Positions 10,269-16,509 of a DNA stretch of 64,000 nt are shown in pieces. The stretch is from Flavobacterium sp. N502540. GTDB taxonomy: Bacteria > Bacteroidota > Bacteroidia > Flavobacteriales > Flavobacteriaceae. The notes beneath the pieces were generated by a model. It was not told the origin of the DNA. It did not search any database and was given only the letters and a program-made list of their open reading frames with translations. The stretch covers positions 2,728,001 through 2,792,000 of the forward strand of contig NZ_CP110012.1 of the NCBI RefSeq assembly GCF_025947365.1, written 5' to 3'. Position numbers and translations under genes: made by a program. The first letter of the stretch is position 1, and each line of letters opens with the position of its first letter.

Positions 10269-10600
10269 GGTAAAAAAAATTTTTTCTATGATGACTTTTT
10301 CAAAAATACAATTCGATTGTGAAGAGATAATCTTGAAATCTTTGCTTCCTATTTTACCACTTATCCCCAGCTCTGTAAAGTATCGCGACTTCGTAGCGAT
10401 ATCGATGGCAAAGAATACGAATAGATTCTTAAATATATTGAAGCGATAAGAAGTTGAGAGAATTTGTACAGTATAAATGTCAAAAGATACTATTTCCAGT
10501 TAAATGGGAATACGTTCATTGAAATAAAAAGTAAATAGCAGTTTGAAATTTTCCGATTTTGTAGAAATAACAATGGAAAAGTACGCTTAAAGTATATTGA
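10269..10600 (+). other. gene-free, decayed stretch between the surface operon and the tail/immunity array
   Basis: No convincing gene. A 53-codon open frame (10288-10449) exists but has no recognisable product and runs across a repeat copy. The stretch holds a short inverted repeat (TATCGC at 10381 with GCGATA at 10396) and two diverged copies of a repeat listed separately. It looks like remains of genes that have lost their frames. Confidence 0.5.
10371..10450 (+). repeat. decayed repeat, copy 1
   Basis: About 80 bases that align with 10541-10620 and 12259-12330. One frame reads LCKVSRLRSDIDGKEYE, a stop, then ILKYIEAIRS. Copy 2 reads RNNNGKVRLKYIEVG and copy 3 reads RKGDKRYTRFIEVK in the matching frame. 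The shared pattern, roughly D-x-x-GK-x-Y-x-(K/R)-(Y/F)-IE-(A/V), suggests repeated decayed coding sequence rather than a regulatory element. Confidence 0.45.
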
Positions 10601-10620
10601 AGTGGGTACGAAGTCGGTAG
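10541..10620 (+). repeat. decayed repeat, copy 2
   Basis: Diverged copy of the 10371-10450 repeat, sharing the tail AAAGTATATTGAAGTGGG with AAATATATTGAAGCGAT of copy 1. It is followed by GAAGTCGGTAGACTTC (from about 10610), which recurs as GAAGTCGGGAGACTTT at about 12366 after copy 3. It leads directly into the first orphan tail. Confidence 0.45.
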
Positions 10621-10816
10621 ACTTCACACAGCGGGGGACTTCGCGCAGCAGGGTGCAAAAAAATTGGCAGAAGAAATGTTAGTTAGTGGGAAGTTGCCTG
10701 AAAGAATAATGGGCGTAACTAGAGCAAACCAAATTGTCGATGGTTTACCAAAAACAAGTTTAGAATTGTCGCAAAAATTTTATGAAAAAGCTTTAAAATA
10801 CAATTTAAAAAAATGA
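10601..10816 (+). pseudogene. orphan C-terminal protein tail 1 (toxin-tail-like)
   Basis: An open frame without a good start, ending in TGA at 10814-10816. The part from 10655 reads like real protein (AKKLAEEMLVSGKLPERIMG, then DGLPKTSLELSQKFYEKALK, ending YNLKK). Its TGA overlaps the ATG of the next gene as ATGA, the junction expected of a translationally coupled upstream partner. The same ending, FYxxA(L/I)KYN, recurs at 11258-11368 and 11889-11960, each time immediately before a small gene. This matches the orphan toxin-tail plus immunity-gene arrangement known from Rhs and CDI loci. The parent toxin is not in the window, and the toxin activity is unknown. Confidence 0.6.
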
Positions 10817-11247
10817 AATCTATAGATACTGACGAAGTTTGGGCTAGTAGGATACTATATGAAAAGCCTTACACCATTTTATACGATGAAACAGATGAAA
10901 GAGGTTTAAATAAAATATTAACAGTTAACCCTCTTTTTAAAATTCCTGAAAATACAATTCTATTAGATATTACTGGATGTTATCAAGATATACCAATAAA
11001 TTATTCCTACGATTTTATTTTTAGAAGTGATAATATTGAAGATTGTGATAGTACAATAGCAATCATTAAGAAAGTATATGCGTTTGGAGCTAAAGAAATT
11101 GACCAAATACCATCAAAATGGAGTGTTATAGCACTAATTGAGTTTCCAAACGGGATTCCTTCACTAATTAAAAACAAAAAAATAAATGATCCTTTATATC
11201 TCTGTTCAAAAAATTTATGGAAAGATTTGGTAAAAATTATTCCATAA
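10813..11247 (+). CDS. candidate immunity protein of orphan module 1
   Basis: A 144-aa soluble protein without signal peptide or membrane helix, starting at an ATG that overlaps the stop of orphan tail 1 by 4 bases. Its C-terminal half (SYDFIFRSDNIEDC ... EIDQIPSKWSVIALIEFPNG) aligns with the protein at 11365 (TFDLILTYNNIDQW ... EIDYIPMNYSALCLFEFENG), so the two are paralogues. A small cytosolic acidic protein directly behind a toxin-like tail is the usual layout of an immunity protein, which would bind and block the cognate C-terminal toxin inside the cell. No named immunity family is recognised. Low GC content, like the rest of the array, fits horizontal acquisition. Confidence 0.6.
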   Translation: MKSIDTDEVWASRILYEKPYTILYDETDERGLNKILTVNPLFKIPENTILLDITGCYQDIPINYSYDFIFRSDNIEDCDSTIAIIKKVYAFGAKEIDQIPSKWSVIALIEFPNGIPSLIKNKKINDPLYLCSKNLWKDLVKIIP

Positions 11248-11257
11248 TATAAAAAAA

Positions 11258-11368
11258 AATATTCCTCTGGGTAATTCAGCAAAGGAAATCACGAAAATTA
11301 TGACACATTTTACTTTTGAACAATCTTACGAGTTCTATAAAAGAGCAATTAAGTATAATGGACTATGA
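11258..11368 (+). pseudogene. orphan C-terminal protein tail 2 (toxin-tail-like)
   Basis: A 36-codon open stretch without its own start, ending in TGA at 11366-11368. It reads IPLGNSAKEITKIM, then THFTFEQSYEFYKRAIKYNG. The FYKRAIKYN ending matches tails 1 and 3. The TGA again overlaps the following ATG as ATGA, exactly as in module 1. The frame continues upstream into the 3' end of the preceding gene, so the break point is not defined. Confidence 0.55.
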
Positions 11369-11829
11369 AAAAATTTGGAGATATTGAAACGAAACTCTAT
11401 TCTAATGGGTATTTAAAAAAATATCCTACTTTATTTTTGCAAGATATTCCTAGAGAGAAAGATTTACAAAAAGGCAATTTACCTAAGGTTGAAAATACCA
11501 ATCAGATCTTTTTATTCGCAAGAGCTTATGATTTAGATATAAAAGTCAATGAAACATTTGATCTTATATTGACATATAATAATATTGATCAATGGCTAAA
11601 AACAAAATGTATTCTAAAGTATGTTTCTGTTAATCCTAGTTATGAAATAGATTATATACCAATGAACTATTCAGCCCTTTGTTTATTTGAGTTCGAAAAC
11701 GGTAAACCTGAGATAATAAATAAGCTTAAATATTATATGGAAGAAAAGGGGCCTGATCATGATAGTTTAATCATAAGTCAAATGCCTTTATATTTTAAGG
11801 TACTAGAAATATTAAATAATGATAAATAG
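11365..11829 (+). CDS. candidate immunity protein of orphan module 2
   Basis: A 154-aa soluble protein with no export signal, starting at the ATG that overlaps the stop of tail 2 by 4 bases. It is a paralogue of the 10813 protein, sharing the block FDLI-x(4)-NNID ... EIDYIP ... S-A-L-x-x-FEFENGKP. Sharing is strongest in the second half, while the N-termini differ, as expected for immunity proteins that track diverging toxins. Function as an immunity protein is inferred from position and paralogy only. No family name can be given. Confidence 0.6.
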   Translation: MKKFGDIETKLYSNGYLKKYPTLFLQDIPREKDLQKGNLPKVENTNQIFLFARAYDLDIKVNETFDLILTYNNIDQWLKTKCILKYVSVNPSYEIDYIPMNYSALCLFEFENGKPEIINKLKYYMEEKGPDHDSLIISQMPLYFKVLEILNNDK

Positions 11830-11837
11830 TTTGTCTG

Positions 11838-11886
11838 CCTCTTGTATTCCCAATCATCTTAACCGTGAACATAAAGAGTGATATTT
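11838..11886 (+). repeat. decayed repeat, partial copy upstream of tail 3
   Basis: The segment with CCTCTTG, CATCTTAACCGTGAACATAA and AGAGTGATA aligns with 12259-12302 (CCTCTG, CATCTTGTTCGTGAACGCAA, AGGTGATA). It therefore shares the 5' part of the repeat found before and after the array and supports repeated recombination of related modules here. Confidence 0.4.
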
Positions 11887-11888
11887 AA

Positions 11889-11960
11889 ACTCCAGCTACA
11901 AGTTTAGAAAAATCATTTCAGTTTTATCAAAAGGCTCTAAAATATAATTTAAAATATTAA
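11889..11960 (+). pseudogene. orphan C-terminal protein tail 3 (toxin-tail-like)
   Basis: A 23-codon remnant bounded upstream by an in-frame TAA and ending at TAA 11958-11960, 4 bases before the next ATG. It reads TPATSLEKSFQFYQK and then ALKYNLKY. It is closest to tail 1: SLEKSFQFYQKALKYNLK against SLELSQKFYEKALKYNLK. Too short to act alone; it is best explained as the last codons of a displaced toxin gene kept next to its immunity gene. Confidence 0.55.
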
Positions 11961-11964
11961 AATA

Positions 11965-12228
11965 ATGATAGTTAGACAAAGGGTATATGCACCGGCAGCA
12001 GTTAGACAGTTAATTTATAAATTTAATGTCCAAAATTCTACTTTTATAGAACAAAAAACAGAATACTTGGATGGTACTTCATTTAGCATTATTAATTTTA
12101 AGGATACGGAACCTAGCTTAATTTTTGATTTTGCTTATAAATTAGGAGGTATTCAAGAGTATTTATCAAAAGTGAATCAGAGCTGGTTACCCATAGCAGA
12201 TTATCCATTTCCTCCTAGTGAAAAATAA
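11965..12228 (+). CDS. small protein of orphan module 3, candidate immunity protein
   Basis: An 87-aa soluble protein following tail 3. It shows no clear similarity to the other two module proteins and no signal peptide or membrane segment. Visible features are a tyrosine/aromatic-rich middle (FIEQKTEYLDGTSFSI) and a C-terminus with ADYPFPPSE. It may be a different immunity type or a shortened gene. The ATG is chosen because it lies 4 bases after the tail stop, matching the tight spacing of the other modules. Function is inferred from position only. Confidence 0.5.
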   Translation: MIVRQRVYAPAAVRQLIYKFNVQNSTFIEQKTEYLDGTSFSIINFKDTEPSLIFDFAYKLGGIQEYLSKVNQSWLPIADYPFPPSEK

Positions 12229-12258
12229 TTGATAATTCGTATTTCGAAGCAATTATCT

Positions 12259-12330
12259 CCTCTGCCAGCGTGAGCATCTTGTTCGTGAACGCAAAGGTGA
12301 TAAAAGATATACAAGGTTTATTGAAGTAAA
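12259..12330 (+). repeat. decayed repeat, copy 3
   Basis: Diverged copy of 10371-10450 and 10541-10620, ending in GGTTTATTGAAGTAAA. In one frame it reads LCQREHLV then RERKGDKRYTRFIEVK and a stop, the longest intact version of the repeat. It flanks the array on the downstream side, so related decayed sequence brackets all three tail/immunity modules. Confidence 0.45.
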
Positions 12331-12512
12331 ATAAATACAGTTTTGCAATAGATCGGAGAGAGTTCGAAGTCGGGAGACTTTGCACTGCAGGGTAAATATG
12401 TCTCGTCCTGAAAAAAAATTACAAGAATCCAAATTTTAAAACCATGCAGGGTAAAAATATAAAAACAAATAAGTTTAAATAGTTGCTAAACACAGTAATT
12501 ATTAATAGTTTT

Positions 12513-12558
12513 TTACTTACTTTCGCGACCTGGTTTCAGCAAACTGAAATGTAAGTAA
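12513..12558. repeat. nested inverted repeat (cruciform or RNA hairpin)
   Basis: Outer arms TTACTTAC (12513-12520) and GTAAGTAA (12551-12558) enclose a perfect inner hairpin TTTCAG-CAAA-CTGAAA (12534-12549). An 8-bp and a 6-bp perfect arm within 46 bases is unlikely to be mere base composition. No U-run follows, so it is not a standard terminator. Confidence 0.45.
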
Positions 12559-12874
12559 TGTCCCATTGAGAAATAACAGAATGAATAGGTTGAAAATGAG
12601 TTTTTTAACTCCCCATATCCCCACGAATCCTTTAGTGTGGAAACACACAAATCAAAATCTGGTTTTTTTAAGTTCAATATCCTAAAAATGAATTGATGAT
12701 ATAAAATTCATAACAAAAAGGATTCATACAGGAAGTTATAGGCTCACAGTAAGGTCTGCTTGAAAAAACAATAATACCACACTTTAAAAACAAAGAAGTA
12801 AGTAACTGGCTATCGATAAAGACAGCTAGGGTTATTTTCTATGATAATAATTAATTAAAATAAAGTATTTACAC

Positions 12875-13720
12875 ATGAAGCAAAAGTTCTTAATCCTGTT
12901 ATTAATATTATTTACTGTTGGTAGTTTTGCCCAAAAAATAAAAATTGATAAAGGAGAACTAAAATTAGACGATAAAACAATAGGTTTCATAGAAGGTAAA
13001 AAACCAGTTTTTAAAATATATGGTTTAGATAAAAGTTCTTCTATTACGGCAGAATTAAAAAGTGTTCCTAATGCTGATTCAATGACGCTTCCGTGGATAG
13101 AAATTAAAAACGAAACGACAGGGAAAACGAATGAGTTAGAATTTAAGAATAAGAGCAGAAAATTTAGTGCCTTTAATTATGACAGAAGTATTATCTATGA
13201 ATTAATGGATAGAGGTTACTTCTCTGTTGATGGTTTAAATGTGGAAGCAATAGAAAGTTTTCTAAACGGAGAATCGGCCGGTATTTCTGCAAAACGTTTG
13301 GGGGCTCAGGGTGAGATCGATAACGCTAATAAAGTTGCAGATACCTACCAATTAGCAATTGATGATGCCGGAGTTATTTACAGTATAAAAGCGCAAAACC
13401 AGGATCCTCAGGACAAAAGAATTGGATATATCAGGATGACATCGCCATCTAATAATGGGGAACTAAAATACGAAGTGATGGATTTAGATAATTATCTAAT
13501 AGCGACCTGGTTTGCAAAAGCAGGAATGATTTCAGGATATGATAAATTCCTGAATCAAGAGCTTATTACTTTTGATAAAAAGGTTTTTAAAGCTGCTTTT
13601 GATAATAGAGGTAATCCAACAGGATATAAAATGAGCAAAGATATAACAGCAATGAATATTGTGAGAACCTTAGTAGGTAATGGCTATGTTTTAGGGAGCA
13701 AGATTTTAAGAAATAAATAA
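12875..13720 (+). CDS. secreted protein of unknown function
   Basis: A 281-aa protein with a signal peptide (MKQKFLILLLILFTVGSFAQ). The mature part starts KIKIDKGELKLDDKTIGFIEGKK, a lysine-rich beta region found in small exported Bacteroidota proteins, followed by a mixed helix/strand domain and a small hydrophobic C-terminus. No catalytic motif, lipobox or T9SS sorting domain is visible. It is the first intact gene after the decayed array and is 30 bases upstream of the IPT lipoprotein gene, so the two may be co-transcribed. I do not recognise its family. Confidence 0.6.
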   Translation: MKQKFLILLLILFTVGSFAQKIKIDKGELKLDDKTIGFIEGKKPVFKIYGLDKSSSITAELKSVPNADSMTLPWIEIKNETTGKTNELEFKNKSRKFSAFNYDRSIIYELMDRGYFSVDGLNVEAIESFLNGESAGISAKRLGAQGEIDNANKVADTYQLAIDDAGVIYSIKAQNQDPQDKRIGYIRMTSPSNNGELKYEVMDLDNYLIATWFAKAGMISGYDKFLNQELITFDKKVFKAAFDNRGNPTGYKMSKDITAMNIVRTLVGNGYVLGSKILRNK

Positions 13721-13750
13721 TAATTGCAGAGTAATATATATAAAATTAGA

Positions 13751-15079
13751 ATGAAAAAGAGAATTTTGGCAGTAGCTGTATTGCAGTTTTTTATGGTGTT
13801 AGGTGGTTGTAGTTCAGATTCAGGAAACGATTCAATTCCGGAACCGCCTGTTGTGGTGGTAAAAACACCAAAAATAACATCGTATTCTAAAAATTCCGGT
13901 GAAAGCGGGGAAACAATTAGTATATATGGTGAAAATTTTTCAGAAACAGTAAACGATATTAAAATTACGTTTGATGGTGTTGCTGCTACGATTGTTTCGA
14001 CTTCGGCTACCGAAATTAAAGTTGTTTTACCGCAAACAGAAAGTGTGCTCCCTAAAGTTGTTTTTACTATTTCGGGTAAAAAGATCAATAATGAAGTTCG
14101 TAATAATTATTCTGGAAGTATAGGGATTGTACCAACATCATCTAAGACGGCTTGGTTTACTATGGAAAATGTTTTAAAATCAGATAAAGCTATAAAACGT
14201 GCCCGTATGTTAAGCAGTGAAATTTCTTATATTACTTATGGTAGCTATGTTTACAGAACTTTAGACGGGGGAATAACATGGAATTATTGGGCCTATAATT
14301 ATAACAGCGAAGGAGATTTCTACGCTACTAAAAAAGGAGAAGGATTGTGTTATACAAGTTTTGGTGCTTCAAGTCCGTATGTTCGTGGTTTAATTGTAAT
14401 ACCGGAAAATGGCGATACACATTCTGAAACTACCTTATGGAAAGAAATGGGAGGAGCTTATCCGGGTATTCCATTGGTTTATATTGATGAAAACATGCAA
14501 AATGGTACTATAGTTTCGCAAAGAGGAGTTGTTTATACGAATACTAAAGGGGGAATGTTTGAAATGGTTTATGACTCTCAAGTTCAAAATAGTGATTCTA
14601 ATATGAGTAGAATATTTATGGGAGCACAAATAGATAATGATCATATTTGGGCTGTTGGTGAAAAGAAAGAAGGAGAGGCAACTTATCCAGTTATCTTATT
14701 TAAGAATAATGAGACAGACGGCTGGAAACAGAACTTATTAAAAAAAGAACCAGGTACGTATGTTAGTGAAGTGTCTTTTCCGGATAAAGAAAATGGTTTT
14801 CTTTTAATTAAAAATGCAGCTAATACGATCTTTTATAAAAGTATAAATGGTGGAGATACTTGGACTAAGGTTTATACTGGAGAAAAATTTACAAAATTTG
14901 CGTTTAAAGATGGTAATACGGGCTGGGCAATTTTAGAAAACAAAATCTATAAAACTGCTGATGGAGGAGTTACATGGACACTTGACTATACTCATGACCA
15001 GGTTATTAGAACTATTATTTGTAAAGACAATGTTGTTTGGGCGATTTCTACCGATAAGATCATCAAACGCTATTTGTAA
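13751..15079 (+). CDS. IPT/TIG-domain lipoprotein with BNR-type repeats
   Basis: A 442-aa lipoprotein. The ATG at 13751 is chosen over an in-frame TTG at 13724 because it begins a lipoprotein signal peptide (MKKRILAVAVLQFFMVLGGC) with the acylated Cys at residue 20. Residues ~35-115 form an IPT/TIG immunoglobulin-like domain (ITSYSKNSGESGETISIYGE ... VNDIKITFDGV). The rest is a beta-propeller-like region with BNR/Ycf48-type repeats, recognisable as YRTLDGGITWNYW, YKSINGGDTWTKV and YKTADGGVTWTLD. Such proteins are usually surface- or periplasm-exposed and act in binding or assembly; no enzymatic residues can be asserted. A weak terminator lies just downstream. Confidence 0.75.
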   Translation: MKKRILAVAVLQFFMVLGGCSSDSGNDSIPEPPVVVVKTPKITSYSKNSGESGETISIYGENFSETVNDIKITFDGVAATIVSTSATEIKVVLPQTESVLPKVVFTISGKKINNEVRNNYSGSIGIVPTSSKTAWFTMENVLKSDKAIKRARMLSSEISYITYGSYVYRTLDGGITWNYWAYNYNSEGDFYATKKGEGLCYTSFGASSPYVRGLIVIPENGDTHSETTLWKEMGGAYPGIPLVYIDENMQNGTIVSQRGVVYTNTKGGMFEMVYDSQVQNSDSNMSRIFMGAQIDNDHIWAVGEKKEGEATYPVILFKNNETDGWKQNLLKKEPGTYVSEVSFPDKENGFLLIKNAANTIFYKSINGGDTWTKVYTGEKFTKFAFKDGNTGWAILENKIYKTADGGVTWTLDYTHDQVIRTIICKDNVVWAISTDKIIKRYL

Positions 15080-15109
15080 TTTTTAAGCAGCAGAAAATTC
15101 TATATAATG

Positions 15110-15146
15110 AAAAAAGACTGTAGCTTTTTACAAACTACAGTGTTTT
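15110..15146 (+). terminator. weak rho-independent terminator or attenuator
   Basis: A 7-bp perfect stem ACTGTAG (15117-15123) / CTACAGT (15135-15141), with an A-rich 5' flank and GTTTT after the 3' arm. It lies between the lipoprotein genes at 13751 and 15159, only 18 bases before the next ATG, so it may give partial termination rather than end a unit. Confidence 0.45.
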
Positions 15147-15158
15147 AAAATAAACTGA

Positions 15159-16502
15159 ATGAAGAAAACTTTACTCTTACTTTTATTCTTCGCCATTGCT
15201 TCTTGTTATCAGGAAACTGTGATAGCTGTAGAAGGTGATTTTGTAACCTCGTATGTAAAAGATGATGAATCAATCCCCGTTATCATTAAAATAGATAATA
15301 AAATTACGGGAGCGGACAAATATGAATGGACATTTGAGGGAGGAAATCCTGCAAGTTCCTCTCAAAAAAATCCAGGTGAAATATTATACAATAAACAAGG
15401 TACTTATACCATCAAAGTGGTCGCTACAAATGTAGATGGGGAGAGTAAAGAATTTAGTAAAACAGTCATAATAAAAGAAGGTATTGATATTGAGTTTACG
15501 CATGAAATTATAAAAAGCAATTATTCTCCGATAGAAGTAGTTCTAAAAAACACCACTATTGGAGAAGGATTGACTTTTAAATGGGATTTTCAGGACGGAG
15601 CGCCTGCAGCTTTTACAGGTAAAACACCGCCAAATGTGGTTTTTACAACTCCGGGAGATCACACCATAACCTTAACTGTTTCTAATGGTTTTGAATCAGA
15701 GAAACAAACCAAAACTATAACGGTTGCACCTTATTTAGTGAGCTTGTTTTCGTATGAACCCAATTTCGAAGATGACGATTATCAGGCACCGATAACGATT
15801 AATTTTACCAATAAATCGATTAGTGCGAAGAACTATAAATGGACGTTCGAAGGAGGAAACCCTGCCGTTTCAACAGAAGAAAACCCAAAAGTTACTTTTG
15901 CAGCCGCGGGCAGTCATGAAGTAACTCTTGAAGCTTTTAATGATAAAACTAGTCAGGTTTTTAAATCAACTGTTACGGTATTACCGGATACAAACTTACG
16001 CATCTTGACTAATGTTAAACTAGGGATCAATTCAGCGCATAATGGGAACAATATTGGAGCAATGTTTTCCACTGCAACAAGACAGGTATACAAAGCAAAT
16101 GAAATTAATGATCAGAATAGCCGCTTAATAGATATTGTTTTTCAGGGCCTGAACAGCAATTTCACCAATAACAGATTTATAGCACCGGATCAATCTAATA
16201 ATTATGGTTTTTCAGTATTGAAAAATGCGCAGAGTACTATTTTTATAAACTCTCAAAATATGTGCAATTGCGGGTTAAACTTCACAGAAGCACAATTTGA
16301 TGCCATGACCGATGATAGCCTGATAAAATCTTTAAATATAAACTACAGCTCATCCGGATCACAGGAATTTGGTTTTACTTATCCGAGAATCATTTTGTTT
16401 AAAACACAGGACGGGAGAAAAGGAGTGATCAAGATTAGAGACATGATAAAGAATGGATCAGGTTCATATATCGTATGCGATATCAAAGTGCAAAAGCAAT
16501 AA
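15159..16502 (+). CDS. PKD-domain lipoprotein
   Basis: A 447-aa protein with a lipoprotein signal (MKKTLLLLLFFAIASC; Cys at 16). Three PKD-like domains follow at ~27-105, ~110-190 and ~195-275, each with a YxWTFEGGNP or FKWDFQDGAP core and a final G(T/D/S)H-type turn before the last strand. The C-terminal ~170 residues are unrecognised and contain a CNCG motif (NSQNMCNCGLNF). PKD domains mediate protein or glycan contacts on cell surfaces. The gene ends 7 bases before the outer-membrane barrel gene, suggesting that the two products work together at the outer membrane. Confidence 0.75.
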   Translation: MKKTLLLLLFFAIASCYQETVIAVEGDFVTSYVKDDESIPVIIKIDNKITGADKYEWTFEGGNPASSSQKNPGEILYNKQGTYTIKVVATNVDGESKEFSKTVIIKEGIDIEFTHEIIKSNYSPIEVVLKNTTIGEGLTFKWDFQDGAPAAFTGKTPPNVVFTTPGDHTITLTVSNGFESEKQTKTITVAPYLVSLFSYEPNFEDDDYQAPITINFTNKSISAKNYKWTFEGGNPAVSTEENPKVTFAAAGSHEVTLEAFNDKTSQVFKSTVTVLPDTNLRILTNVKLGINSAHNGNNIGAMFSTATRQVYKANEINDQNSRLIDIVFQGLNSNFTNNRFIAPDQSNNYGFSVLKNAQSTIFINSQNMCNCGLNFTEAQFDAMTDDSLIKSLNINYSSSGSQEFGFTYPRIILFKTQDGRKGVIKIRDMIKNGSGSYIVCDIKVQKQ

Positions 16503-16509
16503 ACAATAA

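Larger units (their letters stand above)
12229..12874 (+). other. gene-free region after the tail/immunity array
   Basis: No gene is recognised over 646 bases. The first ~165 bases hold repeat copy 3 and the GAAGTCGGGAGACTTT element also found before tail 1. A nested inverted repeat lies at 12513-12558. The last 300 bases must contain the promoter for the gene at 12875, but I found no good TTG / TAnnTTTG pair; the nearest candidate (TTG near 12567 with TAGGTTGA) is poor. Confidence 0.5.

Noticed and set aside
10288..10449. 53-codon open frame in the gap
   Set aside because: It has no recognisable product, runs across a decayed repeat copy, and the matching frame of copy 2 has a stop codon.
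10269..12874. An insertion sequence or integrase remnant to explain the repeats
   Set aside because: No transposase-like residues or matching terminal inverted repeats were found on either strand.
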